From: CAVQMC01 sp963713505
Lineage (GTDB): Bacteria; Bacteroidota; Ignavibacteria; Ignavibacteriales; Ignavibacteriaceae
Reading direction: 5' to 3'
DNA length: 64,000 nt
NCBI GenBank assembly: GCA_963713505.1
Contig: CAVQMC010000009.1
Location: 1-64,000 of the forward strand
The notes beneath the pieces are model-generated. The model did not search any database. It was not told the DNA's origin and saw only the letters and a program-made list of their open reading frames with translations. Below are positions 1 to 7,939 of the stretch, piece after piece (within the stretch, counting starts at the first letter, position 1; each line of letters opens with the position of its first letter). Made by a program: the position numbers and the translations under genes.

Positions 1-871
1 TTATGATTATGATTCTACAGGATTTGCAAGAAGTATAATGCTGCTCATTGGGATGGTTCGGAGTGGAAAACAAAAAGAATACAAACAAATTTCAGGGGCA
101 ATTTAATTACGGTTCCATTAGAGGGAATATATACATTTTCTCAACTGATATTTGGATGGTAGGTAGTTTACCTATACATGGAGATGGAGAAAATTGGGTT
201 ATGTACGATTTGAGAACTGCAGTTGACTCCAATCTGTCGTTATCGAAAGCGTGGGGGGCGAGTACGAATGACATGTATTTCGTGGGTAGAAATGGGAGTA
301 TTGCAAGTTATCACAACGGACAATGGAGTAGAGTAGAAAGCGGAACAGATTTACCTTTAACAGATATATATGCAAATAATCAAGATGAAATTTATGCTGC
401 AGGTTAAACGTCTGAAGTAAAAGGAGTTGTTATTAAAGGAAATCAAACCAGTTCAATGTAATGATAAACTCGGAAATAATAACTGAAAATGAGTTGATTC
501 AGTAAATTATACGGTGATCTTGCATCAGTATGGGTAGATGAAAATAGTACAGTTTACACAGGCGGAAATCTGTTATTCAGGTATAAGAATAATAGCTGGG
601 ATTATGTAAGATCACTGCCGGAGAACTATATAGGCGGAAACCCCGGAACCTATTACAGGGGTTTTATAGCTTCAATCAGGGGGAATGGGTCTAACGATTA
701 TATAATTGCAGGAGACAGAAACACATTAAGGCATTTTAACGGTGTAAGCTGGGAACAGTTAGGATTGCCTTATGATCCTCAAAGTCCGATAGTATGGCGA
801 AGTGTAAAAATGAAAGGCAGCACAGCAGTTGCCGTGGGAGATAAAGGCATAAAGCCTTTATTATTTTATTA
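1..871 (+). pseudogene. Broken 3' part of a secreted beta-propeller-like protein
   Basis: The gene runs in from the left edge of the window. Fragments of one protein are readable in different frames: HWDGSEWKTKRI near 52-90, then a clean stretch at 150-404 with motifs such as WGASTNDMYFVG and IASYHNGQWSRV, then a tail at about 490-871 with YIIAGDRNTLRHFNGVSWEQL. The recurring pattern (W-x-S/G-x-N-D-x-Y-x-x-G, then H-Y/F-N-G-x-W) looks like short beta-propeller repeats of extracellular Bacteroidota-type proteins. Stops at 36-38, 405-407 and around 459-495 interrupt it. No sorting domain is seen at the C-terminus. It could be a true pseudogene or a poorly sequenced intact gene; break density is higher here than elsewhere in the window. 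Function is unknown. Confidence 0.55.
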
Positions 872-890
872 AACAAATAACAGGAGAAAA

Positions 891-998
891 ATGGAAAAGA
901 TTAATTTCTTTCAAGAAAGGAATTATTATCGAATAAAATTAAACTGCCATGGAAAGTTCATGGCAGCCAAGAAAATAATATGGAAATTATATATTTAG
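891..998 (+). CDS. Possible 35-residue small ORF
   Basis: A short reading frame starts with ATG seven bases after a strong ribosome-binding-like AGGAGAAAA and ends at TAG 996-998. It begins MEKINFFQERNYYRIK and resembles no family I know. It overlaps the hairpin that probably terminates the heme genes on the other strand, so coding is doubtful; the good ribosome-binding site is the only argument for it. Confidence 0.15.
   Translation: MEKINFFQERNYYRIKLNCHGKFMAAKKIIWKLYI
944..966 (-). terminator. Hairpin terminator downstream of hemB
   Basis: A perfect 8-bp stem, CTGCCATG paired with CATGGCAG around a 7-base loop, is followed on the minus strand by a T-rich stretch (TTTAATTTT). It lies about 40 bases after the hemB stop and probably ends the hemH-hemY-hemB transcript. 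Confidence 0.6.
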
Positions 999-1005
999 AT
1001 ATTTC

Positions 1006-1992
1006 TTATTTACGGTTCCTATCAATCCACCTGGCGGCATCTTTAGCAAAATAAGTTAAGAACATATCCGCGCCGGCTCTTTTTATTGCCATTAAAGATT
1101 CTATCATTACACGTTCTTCGTCAATCCAGCCGTTTTGCCCTGCGGCTTTAATCATTGCATACTCACCGCTTACCTGGTAAGCAGAAGTCGGCAGCCCGAA
1201 TTTTTCTTTAACACGCCATATTATATCCAGGTAAGGTCCTGCAGGTTTAACCATAACAATATCGGCACCTTCGTCAATATCGCTTTCAACTTCTCTTAAA
1301 GCTTCCAAAGCGTTCGCAATATCCATTTGATGCGATCTTCTGTCGCCGAAAGCAGGAGTAGATTCCGCGGCATCTCTAAAAGGTCCGTAATAACCGGAAG
1401 AATATTTTGCAGCGTAACTCATTATTGGAATTTTAAAGAATCCGTTATCGTCTAATATTTTTCTGATAGCGGCAACTCTTCCGTCCATCATATCGGAAGG
1501 AGCAACAATATCGGCTCCAGCCTGTACATGAGTCAATGCTTCTTTTGCAAGCAGTTCTATTGTGGGATCATTTAGAATATCTTCACCCTGCAGAATTCCG
1601 CAGTGTCCGTGAGAAGTATATTCGCACATGCAGACATCGGTTATAATCAAAAGATCTTTAACTTCAGCTTTAACTGCTCTTATTGCTTTTTGAATAATTC
1701 CGTCCGGATCATAAGCTTCCGAACCTTTTTCATCTTTATGCTCGGGAATTCCAAACAAAATTACAGCAGGAATTCCAAGTGATTTTACTTCTTTACATTC
1801 TTTAATTAATTCATCAATAGATAATTGAAAAACTCCCGGCATGGACTTAACCGGTTTTTTAACTTTTTCTCCGGGAACAACAAAAAGAGGATAAATAAAA
1901 TCGTTTTTTGATAATTCCGTTTCGCGAACCATATCCCTTACCAACGGATTGTAGCGAAGTCTTCTTAATCTTTTAATTGGAAAATTTGCCAT
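1006..1992 (-). CDS. hemB: Porphobilinogen synthase (delta-aminolevulinic acid dehydratase)
   Basis: Condenses two 5-aminolevulinate molecules to porphobilinogen in tetrapyrrole synthesis, in the cytosol. The 328-residue length is normal for the family. The zinc-site cysteines are present in DVCMCEYTSHGHCG, so this looks like the zinc-dependent type. The two active-site lysines lie in SYAAKYSSGYYGPFRDAA and IVMVKPAGPYLD. The start ATG at 1992 is followed by a basic N-terminus typical of HemB. It is the last gene of the hemH-hemY-hemB group, 50 bases after hemY, and is followed by a hairpin terminator. The frame is intact. Confidence 0.97.
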   Translation of the reverse strand: MANFPIKRLRRLRYNPLVRDMVRETELSKNDFIYPLFVVPGEKVKKPVKSMPGVFQLSIDELIKECKEVKSLGIPAVILFGIPEHKDEKGSEAYDPDGIIQKAIRAVKAEVKDLLIITDVCMCEYTSHGHCGILQGEDILNDPTIELLAKEALTHVQAGADIVAPSDMMDGRVAAIRKILDDNGFFKIPIMSYAAKYSSGYYGPFRDAAESTPAFGDRRSHQMDIANALEALREVESDIDEGADIVMVKPAGPYLDIIWRVKEKFGLPTSAYQVSGEYAMIKAAGQNGWIDEERVMIESLMAIKRAGADMFLTYFAKDAARWIDRNRK

Positions 1993-2042
1993 CGATATCT
2001 CCGGATTATTTTATTTAAAATGTTTATAAACTTATTTTTAAT

Positions 2043-3404
2043 TTAATTTAACTTATCCGCAATTTCACCTGCAGATTTAATACAGTCTCCAACTGAAATT
2101 CCGCCGCGGTAATTTCCGCTTAATAACAAACCTGGATTTTTCTTTTCAAATTCTGCAAAATAATTTTCATGTTCAATGTAGCCGATATTATACTGCGGAA
2201 TTGCTTTATTCCAAAATCTTGTTGAAGTGAAAATAGGTTCGGCTTTAATATCCATTAAACTTTCAAATTCCTGTCTAACTGTTTTTGCCAAAATTTCTTT
2301 ATCCTTTTCGGCAACTTTCGGATCTCTTGATCCGCCGACAAATAAAGTAAAAGCAGCTTTATCTTTTTCTGCACGATTAGGAAAAATAACCGAACTCCAA
2401 ATTGCTCCCAAAAAAGATTTCTTTTCTTTGGAAGGAATTAAAAATCCGAATCCGTCCAACGCTTGTCCGACATCTTTTTTATTATAACCCAAATACAAAA
2501 CAAAAACAGGCGGATAATAAATTTCCTGTAAATGGCGGACTAATTCTTCATCCCAGCTTTTAAATAATTCCGCCGCAACATAAGCAGGCAAAGTTGAAAT
2601 TACATAATCGGTTTCAATAGATTTTTTATTTCCGGCATTATTATAATTAACATTATAACCTTTGTCTGTTTTTTCAATAGAAGTTACTTCGGAAAAAAGC
2701 TGTAATTTTTCACCAAGATTTGTAGCAATTGATTTCGGTAAAACATGAAGACCATCATAAAAAGAAAGCATTTTTGCACTTTGTTTTGATTTCTCCGCTC
2801 TTTTTTTTCTTTCTCTCATACTTTTAATTGTTCCGATTATCAATCCGCCGTAATTTTCTTCGAGAGCATAAAGTTTCGGGAAAGCAGATTTAACACTAAG
2901 TTCTTCAGGATTTCCCGCATAAACTCCCGCAACAAACGGATTTATTGCATAATCTAAAAATTCCTGTCCGAGTCTTCTTTTAACAAAATCGGCAACACTT
3001 TGGTAATAACCGTCTTTCGATCTTCCGATCAACGGTTCAGCCATCAACCTGAATTTAGCTTTTGCAGAAAACAATTGAGTCTTTAAAAATGAAGGCGGAG
3101 ACATCGGAAGCGGCTGAAGTTTATTATCTCTTAAAATATATCTTTTATTTCCTTCTTTATTAGCATAAACAAGCTGATCTTTTAAATTAAGTCCTTCAAC
3201 CAATTCGGAAATAATCGGAGTAGTTTCCAGAGCGCTGTTCGGTCCGCGGTCAAATAAAAATCCGTCTTCTTTTACGGTTTCAATTGATCCGCCGACTTCA
3301 CCTTTCTTTTCCAAAACAGTAACATCATAACCTTTTCTTTTTAAAAGAAAAGCAGTTGTCAGTCCGGAAATTCCGGCGCCAAGTATTACTATTTTTTTAC
3401 TCAA
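2043..3404 (-). CDS. hemY: Protoporphyrinogen oxidase, HemY/PgoX type (FAD-dependent)
   Basis: Oxidises protoporphyrinogen IX to protoporphyrin IX. The N-terminus has the Rossmann FAD motif GAGISGLTTAFLL (about residues 8-20) followed by the VLEKKGEVGGSIET segment typical of the amine-oxidase/PPO family. The C-terminal FAD-contacting region reads LLLSGNYRGGISVGDCI. Its 453 residues match HemY-type enzymes, which usually use oxygen as electron acceptor. It sits between hemH (35 bases upstream) and hemB (50 bases downstream) on the same strand. The symbol hemG is also used for this enzyme in some annotations; the sequence is the FAD-dependent HemY kind, not the flavodoxin-like HemG. Confidence 0.93.
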   Translation of the reverse strand: MSKKIVILGAGISGLTTAFLLKRKGYDVTVLEKKGEVGGSIETVKEDGFLFDRGPNSALETTPIISELVEGLNLKDQLVYANKEGNKRYILRDNKLQPLPMSPPSFLKTQLFSAKAKFRLMAEPLIGRSKDGYYQSVADFVKRRLGQEFLDYAINPFVAGVYAGNPEELSVKSAFPKLYALEENYGGLIIGTIKSMRERKKRAEKSKQSAKMLSFYDGLHVLPKSIATNLGEKLQLFSEVTSIEKTDKGYNVNYNNAGNKKSIETDYVISTLPAYVAAELFKSWDEELVRHLQEIYYPPVFVLYLGYNKKDVGQALDGFGFLIPSKEKKSFLGAIWSSVIFPNRAEKDKAAFTLFVGGSRDPKVAEKDKEILAKTVRQEFESLMDIKAEPIFTSTRFWNKAIPQYNIGYIEHENYFAEFEKKNPGLLLSGNYRGGISVGDCIKSAGEIADKLN

Positions 3405-3439
3405 AATTTTTCTCCGGTTTTAAATATCAACCTTAAAAA

Positions 3440-4393
3440 TTAATTTAATTTTTCTTTAACCAGATCATAAAGTGCATCAACAAAAATCTCGGAATCATTC
3501 AAACCTGTCATAACAATATAATTTTCTATTCCGGCTTTATCTGCAACATGTCTGTATTCAATATCAAGTTCGTAAGCAGTTTCCACATGATCGGATACAA
3601 AACTAATCGGAATAATCAATAAATGCTTTTTCCCTTTTTCAGCAAGTTCTTCTATTTTTTTATCTGTTGCCGGTTCAAGCCATTTTGCCGGACCGACTTT
3701 ACTTTGAAAACATAAATGATGTTCTCTCGAATCGGTTCTGGCTTTCATAACTGCTTCGATTGTTTCATTAATATGTTTACTGTAAGGATCGCCTTTCTTT
3801 ACATAACTAACAGGTGTTCCGTGAGCACTGAAAACAAGTTGAACTTTATCTCTTACTTCTTCCGGGAAACGCTGAATATTTTCATCAATTCTTTGGTTAA
3901 TTGCTTTTATATATTTCGGGTTTGTGTAATAAGTTTCTATATAAACCATTTTTTTAGGATCGCCTTTGTAATATCTTTTCCATTCGTTAAAAGAAGATCC
4001 TGTTGTTGAAACGGAATAATGAGGATAAAGAGGAAGCATAATTATTTTTGAATAATTTCCTTTTTCAATCTGTGCAATGGTTTCCTGAGTTAAAGGTTTC
4101 CAGTAACGCATTGCAATGTAAACATCAATGTCGGGTTTATCTTTTCTTAACTTTTCTTCCAGCATGCTTCTCTGTTTTTCCGTCCACATTCCAATAGGAG
4201 ATTTTCCGCCGATCAGTTTATATTCTTCCTGAACTTTTGGAGCGCGCTTTTTAGATATAAATCTTGCTAAAGATTTTTGAAAAGGAAGTTTAAAAATATC
4301 AGGATCATTAAATAAATTTTCTAAGAAAGGCTGTACTGCTTCTAAAGAATCGGGTCCTCCGAGATTTAATAAAACAACTGCGGTTTTGCTCAT
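3440..4393 (-). CDS. hemH: Ferrochelatase
   Basis: Inserts Fe2+ into protoporphyrin IX to give protoheme. The 317-residue protein opens with KTAVVLLNLGGPDSLEAV, the family's N-terminal signature. The metal-site histidine is in LVFSAHGTPVSYV and the paired acidic residue in ISFVSDHVETAYELDIEY. It has no obvious C-terminal membrane anchor. First gene of the three-gene group with hemY and hemB; the opposite flank is a 590-base intergenic region with palindromic repeats. The frame is intact. Confidence 0.96.
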   Translation of the reverse strand: MSKTAVVLLNLGGPDSLEAVQPFLENLFNDPDIFKLPFQKSLARFISKKRAPKVQEEYKLIGGKSPIGMWTEKQRSMLEEKLRKDKPDIDVYIAMRYWKPLTQETIAQIEKGNYSKIIMLPLYPHYSVSTTGSSFNEWKRYYKGDPKKMVYIETYYTNPKYIKAINQRIDENIQRFPEEVRDKVQLVFSAHGTPVSYVKKGDPYSKHINETIEAVMKARTDSREHHLCFQSKVGPAKWLEPATDKKIEELAEKGKKHLLIIPISFVSDHVETAYELDIEYRHVADKAGIENYIVMTGLNDSEIFVDALYDLVKEKLN

Positions 4394-4983
4394 TCAACTT
4401 CCTTTATTATATAGAATTTCAACTTATAAATGTATTAAAAACTTATGAACTTTTTCAGCCAAAAATTTCATCTAATTTATACTCGCCGAGCCTGTATTTT
4501 GTTCTAATAATTTAGCTTCAAATTAAAGAATAAAGTCTTTTTGTGCACTTAAAAATGCAAATTTAAGATGAAATTCAGTGAGTGCAAGATCAAATTGTAT
4601 AATTCCTTCTTTGTATTAATGTTCTTTTGTCTTGATACAAAAGAACCAACCAGCTTAACATTGCACTCCTGCCGGAGTGCTTGTTTCTTCGTTCTATACT
4701 TTCTTTACAAATATTTGACTCCTAACAGAGTCAATCAAAAACTCCATAGGAGTTTTATGTTTGTAATAAAAGATAGAAATAATATTAAATGAACTCCGTT
4801 AGGAGTTTAACGTGTTAACTAATTTAAATTGTAAAAGGCTGTAATATCTTGTTGATTCCAATTTGATATATCGAAATTTAACAGATTTCTAAATCAGCAT
4901 AATTTTTCATCAACCTTCTTTTGAATCTATTTTAATTTTTGTGAATCAAACCTTTACTTAATAAAAAAATTTAAAGAAAAATT
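4394..4983. other. 590-base intergenic region with REP-like palindromes
   Basis: This gap separates hemH (minus) from the glutaredoxin gene (plus), so it should hold promoters for both directions. Its middle part (4621-4807) is a series of palindromes listed separately. No credible gene is visible; a 74-codon open frame at 4568-4792 just translates the palindromes. The last 60 bases before the glutaredoxin gene are very AT-rich and plausibly hold its promoter. Confidence 0.6.
4621..4807. repeat. Cluster of REP-like palindromes, arranged as an inverted pair
   Basis: Five perfect or near-perfect palindromes occur in under 190 bases: GTTCTTTTGT/ACAAAAGAAC (4621-4646), GCACTCC/GGAGTGC (4663-4680), GACTC...GAGTC (4717-4732), AAACTCC/GGAGTTT (about 4738-4755) and AACTCC/GGAGTT (4792-4807). 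The spacers 4674-4722 and 4749-4797 resemble each other in inverted orientation, sharing GGAGT, TTCTAT, TTACAAA and ACTCC blocks. This layout matches bacterial interspersed mosaic elements built from REP units. No transposase is nearby. Confidence 0.6.
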
Positions 4984-5232
4984 ATGCAGACACAACCAAA
5001 AGTAATTGTTTTTTCAACTCCGACCTGTTCATTCTGCAATGCTGCAAAAAGATATTTCCGTGAAAAGAATGTACGTTTTACAGACGTTGATGTTTCCAGG
5101 GATATGTCTGCCGCCAGAGATATGCAGAGAAAAACAGGACAAACGGGAGTTCCGGTTATTTTAATTAATAACAGACCAATTGTGGGTTTTGATAAACCTA
5201 AAATTATGAAAATGTTAAACTTAAAAGATTAA
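4984..5232 (+). CDS. Glutaredoxin-like protein
   Basis: Small thiol-disulfide oxidoreductase of 82 residues. It has the redox motif C15-S-F-C18 after the first strand, the cis-proline motif TGVPV at residues 54-58, and the GFDKPK segment that follows in NrdH/glutaredoxin-like proteins. The CSFC centre differs from the classical CPYC but is common in short bacterial glutaredoxins. First gene of a plus-strand group (groES, thioredoxin-like, trxB); the 10-base gap to groES implies co-transcription. The nearby trxB suggests it may be reduced by the thioredoxin system rather than by glutathione (inference). Confidence 0.88.
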   Translation: MQTQPKVIVFSTPTCSFCNAAKRYFREKNVRFTDVDVSRDMSAARDMQRKTGQTGVPVILINNRPIVGFDKPKIMKMLNLKD

Positions 5233-5242
5233 TGGAGCAAAA

Positions 5243-5515
5243 ATGAAAATAAAACCTATGGATGACAGAATTCTTCTGGAGCCTCTTCAGGCAGAAGAAA
5301 AAACAGCTTCCGGATTAATTATTCCCGATACAGCAAAAGAAAAACCGCAGACAGGTGTTGTAATTGCTGTTGGAACAGACGAAGATTTAAATGAAAAAAT
5401 AAAAGAAGGAAACAAAGTCCTATTTTCAAAATACGGCGGCGATGAAGTTGAAATGGACGGCAAAGGTTATAAAATTATTCAAAGGTCTGATATTCTCGCT
5501 GTAATAGAAGACTAA
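5243..5515 (+). CDS. groES: Co-chaperonin GroES (orphan copy)
   Basis: A 90-residue Cpn10. It starts with MKIKPMDDRILLEP, has the mobile loop around EEKTASGLIIPDTAKEKPQ (residues 18-36), and ends in the typical DILAVIED. It would cap GroEL in protein folding. No groEL is in the window, which is unusual because groES and groEL are normally adjacent. Here it lies between a glutaredoxin and a thioredoxin-like gene with short gaps, suggesting it is transcribed with redox genes. A second groES next to groEL may exist elsewhere in the genome (inference). Confidence 0.95.
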   Translation: MKIKPMDDRILLEPLQAEEKTASGLIIPDTAKEKPQTGVVIAVGTDEDLNEKIKEGNKVLFSKYGGDEVEMDGKGYKIIQRSDILAVIED

Positions 5516-5545
5516 TATTCAAATTATAAAAAAGGAAAATTAAAA

Positions 5546-5890
5546 ATGCTGAACACTAATCTAACTCATATTTTATCACAAGATGAACATTCTGAATTAA
5601 TTAACAATAATGAAAATGTAATGGTTTGCTGCGGCAGAATGGGACCAATGTGCATCCCGGTTTATGAATCTATGGAAGAATTAGAATCGGAATATAAAAA
5701 TGTAAAATTTGCTGATATGGAATTTGATCTGCCAGATGCAAGCGTAATCAGAAATCTGCCGGAAGCTTCAAGTTTTCAGGGATTACCTTTTGTAGTCTAT
5801 TATAAAAACGGAAAAGTTGTAAAAGCTACAAGCAGCATTCAGTCAAGAGACCAAATTACTTCCATACTGGATGATCATTTTAATAAATAA
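5546..5890 (+). CDS. Thioredoxin-fold protein with non-canonical C-x6-C centre
   Basis: A 114-residue protein with thioredoxin-like order: N-terminal helix, strand ENVMVCC, the active-site region, EYKNVKFADMEFDLPDA, then FQGLPFVVYYKNGKVV with the cis-proline (LPF) followed by the usual K-x-G. The WCGPC motif is absent. Its place is taken by C28-C29-G-R-M-G-P-M-C36-I-P, where GP is kept but both canonical cysteine positions are methionine and cysteines lie on either side. It is followed 20 bases later by trxB, so it is probably a partner of that reductase. The cysteine arrangement suggests different chemistry or a structural disulfide (inference). Confidence 0.75.
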   Translation: MLNTNLTHILSQDEHSELINNNENVMVCCGRMGPMCIPVYESMEELESEYKNVKFADMEFDLPDASVIRNLPEASSFQGLPFVVYYKNGKVVKATSSIQSRDQITSILDDHFNK

Positions 5891-5910
5891 TTTTTAATTT
5901 GAGTTAACTT

Positions 5911-6861
5911 ATGCAGAATCATTTTGATGTAATTATAATTGGTGCCGGCGCAGCAGGATTAACTGCCGGCATCTATCTTTCCCGCGCTAAATTAAATACT
6001 TTAATTTTAAATGAAGGTGCTGTCGGCGGACAAATGGTACTGACTCATAAAATTGCAAATTATCCCGGAGTTTCAAATGTAAGCGGATATGAACTTGCAA
6101 GAAATATGAAAGCACAGGCGCTTGAATTCGGATGCACAATTAAATCCAATATTAAAATTAGTTCTCTGGATATAAAAGATCGTCTAAAAAAAGTAATTGT
6201 AAATGATAAAGACACTTATACATCCGATGCAGTTATAATTGCTACAGGCGGAAAATCCAGAACAATCGGCGCAGTTGGAGAAGATACTTTTAAAGGCAAA
6301 GGAATTTCTTATTGTGCAACCTGCGACGGTGATTTTTTCCAGGATAAAGAGATAATTGTTGTAGGCGGCGGAAATTCTGCTCTGGAAGAAGCAGTTTCAT
6401 TAACTAAATATGCATCCAAAGTAACTGTTGTTCATCAGTTCGATCACTTCCAGGCTTTTGAACATTATGTACATGAAGCTAAGAATAATGATAAAATTGA
6501 TTTTATAATGGAATCGAAGATTATTGAGTTTTCCGGAGATGAAAAACTTTCATCCGTTAAAATTCAAAATCAAAGAACAAATGAAATATCCGAAATGAAA
6601 GTCGACGGAGTTTTTATTTTGATCGGCTACGTTCCGAATACGGAAATGTTAAACGGAATAGTTGAGTTAAACGAAATGAAAGAGATTCTTGTTGATTCTA
6701 ATCTTCAGACAAATTTAAAAGGTGTTTTTGCAGCAGGAGATTCTATTAAAAAAAGATTCAGACAGGTTACAACTGCAGTTGCTGACGGAACAATTGCAGC
6801 ACTTGCTTCAGCAGAATATGTGAATCAATTAAAGAAAGATAAAGAAGAAGTTTTGGCCTGA
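5911..6861 (+). CDS. trxB: Thioredoxin-disulfide reductase
   Basis: NADPH-dependent flavoenzyme that reduces thioredoxin. The 316 residues match low-molecular-weight TrxB. FAD motif GAGAAG at residues 11-16; redox centre C135-A-T-C138 followed by DGDFF; NADPH motif GGGNSA at 152-157; C-terminal FAD segment GVFAAGD followed by a RQVTTAVADG-type stretch. Last gene of the glutaredoxin, groES, thioredoxin-like, trxB group. The unusual thioredoxin-like protein just upstream is its likely substrate. The frame is intact. Confidence 0.97.
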   Translation: MQNHFDVIIIGAGAAGLTAGIYLSRAKLNTLILNEGAVGGQMVLTHKIANYPGVSNVSGYELARNMKAQALEFGCTIKSNIKISSLDIKDRLKKVIVNDKDTYTSDAVIIATGGKSRTIGAVGEDTFKGKGISYCATCDGDFFQDKEIIVVGGGNSALEEAVSLTKYASKVTVVHQFDHFQAFEHYVHEAKNNDKIDFIMESKIIEFSGDEKLSSVKIQNQRTNEISEMKVDGVFILIGYVPNTEMLNGIVELNEMKEILVDSNLQTNLKGVFAAGDSIKKRFRQVTTAVADGTIAALASAEYVNQLKKDKEEVLA

Positions 6862-6884
6862 AGTTAAGACTTTAGAATTTATTA

Positions 6885-7022
6885 TTAATTGCCGTCTGCT
6901 TTAGTGTGCGGCATTTTTATTTTTAAAGTTTATGGATTTTAGTCCGACAGAAATTATTATGCGGCTAAAGCCGGTTGTTTAACTTTTCTTTTTATTCCGT
7001 CAGTTAAAACTGACGGCAATTG
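6885..7022 (+). repeat. 138-base dispersed repeat, copy 1
   Basis: An intergenic repeat starting TTAATTGCCG and ending CGGCAATTG, with internal palindromes GGCTAAAGCC and CCGTCAGTTAAAACTGACGG. A second copy in the same orientation lies at 8231-8370, with identical blocks such as ATTATTATGCGGCTAAAGCC. The two copies bracket the T9SS cargo gene at 7040-7939. The hairpins could also help terminate transcription after trxB. Confidence 0.75.
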
Positions 7023-7039
7023 GGCTGCAACTTTTAATT

Positions 7040-7939
7040 TTATTTCAACAGCAGCATCTTTTTTACTTGATAATTATTTTCTGTTTGTAATGTATAAAAA
7101 TATACTCCGGAACTTAGTCCGTATTTTTCTGAATCAAATTCTATTTTATGCATACCTGCAGGTTGCAGTTCATTATTTACCAAAGTCGTAACTTCTTTAC
7201 CAAGTATATCATAGACAGTAATTTTTACATTTCCGGAGACAGGTAGCTCATAACTGATAACCGTACTTGGGTTAAATGGATTAGGATAATTCTGGTAAAG
7301 CATAAATTCCGAAGGAATAATCAAATTTGTTTTTTCTACTGCTAAAAGCGTTGTATCACCATAAATCAGATTTCCTATTCTTGCAGCTTTTAATTCTTGT
7401 TCATAACCGCCCCCTAATGCCGGTCCATAAGCTTCCCTTGTTAATAAACCAATTGTTTCAATGTAGCAATCATCATAATGAACTAACGATGGGAAATCAA
7501 AAGTGAGACAAATTTTTTGCAATGTTTCACCCCAGATTGTAATAGAATCTTTATTTGTTATTACATAATGATTTACTGAGTCTCCAACCTCTAAACTAAA
7601 ATCTACAAATACGGTTTCCGTTGTATCATTTACGTAAGCACCATAAATAAATAACCTTGATGAATCTGCTCTTTCATATAAATAGTTATGAAAATTAGAA
7701 TTGTCATATGAAAATTTGATTACAGCATATTCAAGTTCATTAATTATGGTATCACCAACTACATTTTCATATGATTTTTCATGATATGGATATGGTATTT
7801 GAGTATATACCCATAAATTTCCAATTTCCAATGATTTGGCTTTACCGGATTGTGCATTTATACTATTAAACAAAACGATGATGAATAGAAGCGAGTATAA
7901 AGAAAATATTCTTGCAAATAATACATTCTTAATAAACAT
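7040..7939 (-). CDS. Secreted protein with type IX secretion sorting domain
   Basis: A 299-residue protein with an N-terminal hydrophobic signal (about residues 8-28, ending INAQSGKA). The C-terminal 80 residues form a type A T9SS sorting domain: FMLYQNYPNPFNPSTVISYE, VKITVYDILGKEV, AGMHKIEFD, LSSGVYFYTLQT and a basic MLLLK end. Proteins of this kind cross the outer membrane by the type IX (Por) system. The middle part has no family I recognise. It is a single gene flanked on both sides by copies of a 140-base direct repeat, which may indicate a mobile or recently inserted unit. Confidence 0.85.
   Translation of the reverse strand: MFIKNVLFARIFSLYSLLFIIVLFNSINAQSGKAKSLEIGNLWVYTQIPYPYHEKSYENVVGDTIINELEYAVIKFSYDNSNFHNYLYERADSSRLFIYGAYVNDTTETVFVDFSLEVGDSVNHYVITNKDSITIWGETLQKICLTFDFPSLVHYDDCYIETIGLLTREAYGPALGGGYEQELKAARIGNLIYGDTTLLAVEKTNLIIPSEFMLYQNYPNPFNPSTVISYELPVSGNVKITVYDILGKEVTTLVNNELQPAGMHKIEFDSEKYGLSSGVYFYTLQTENNYQVKKMLLLK

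Noticed and set aside
4568..4792. A 74-codon open frame in the gap between hemH and the glutaredoxin gene
   Set aside because: It translates straight across the palindromic repeats, has no ribosome-binding site of note and a low-complexity, Cys/Phe-rich product unlike a real protein.
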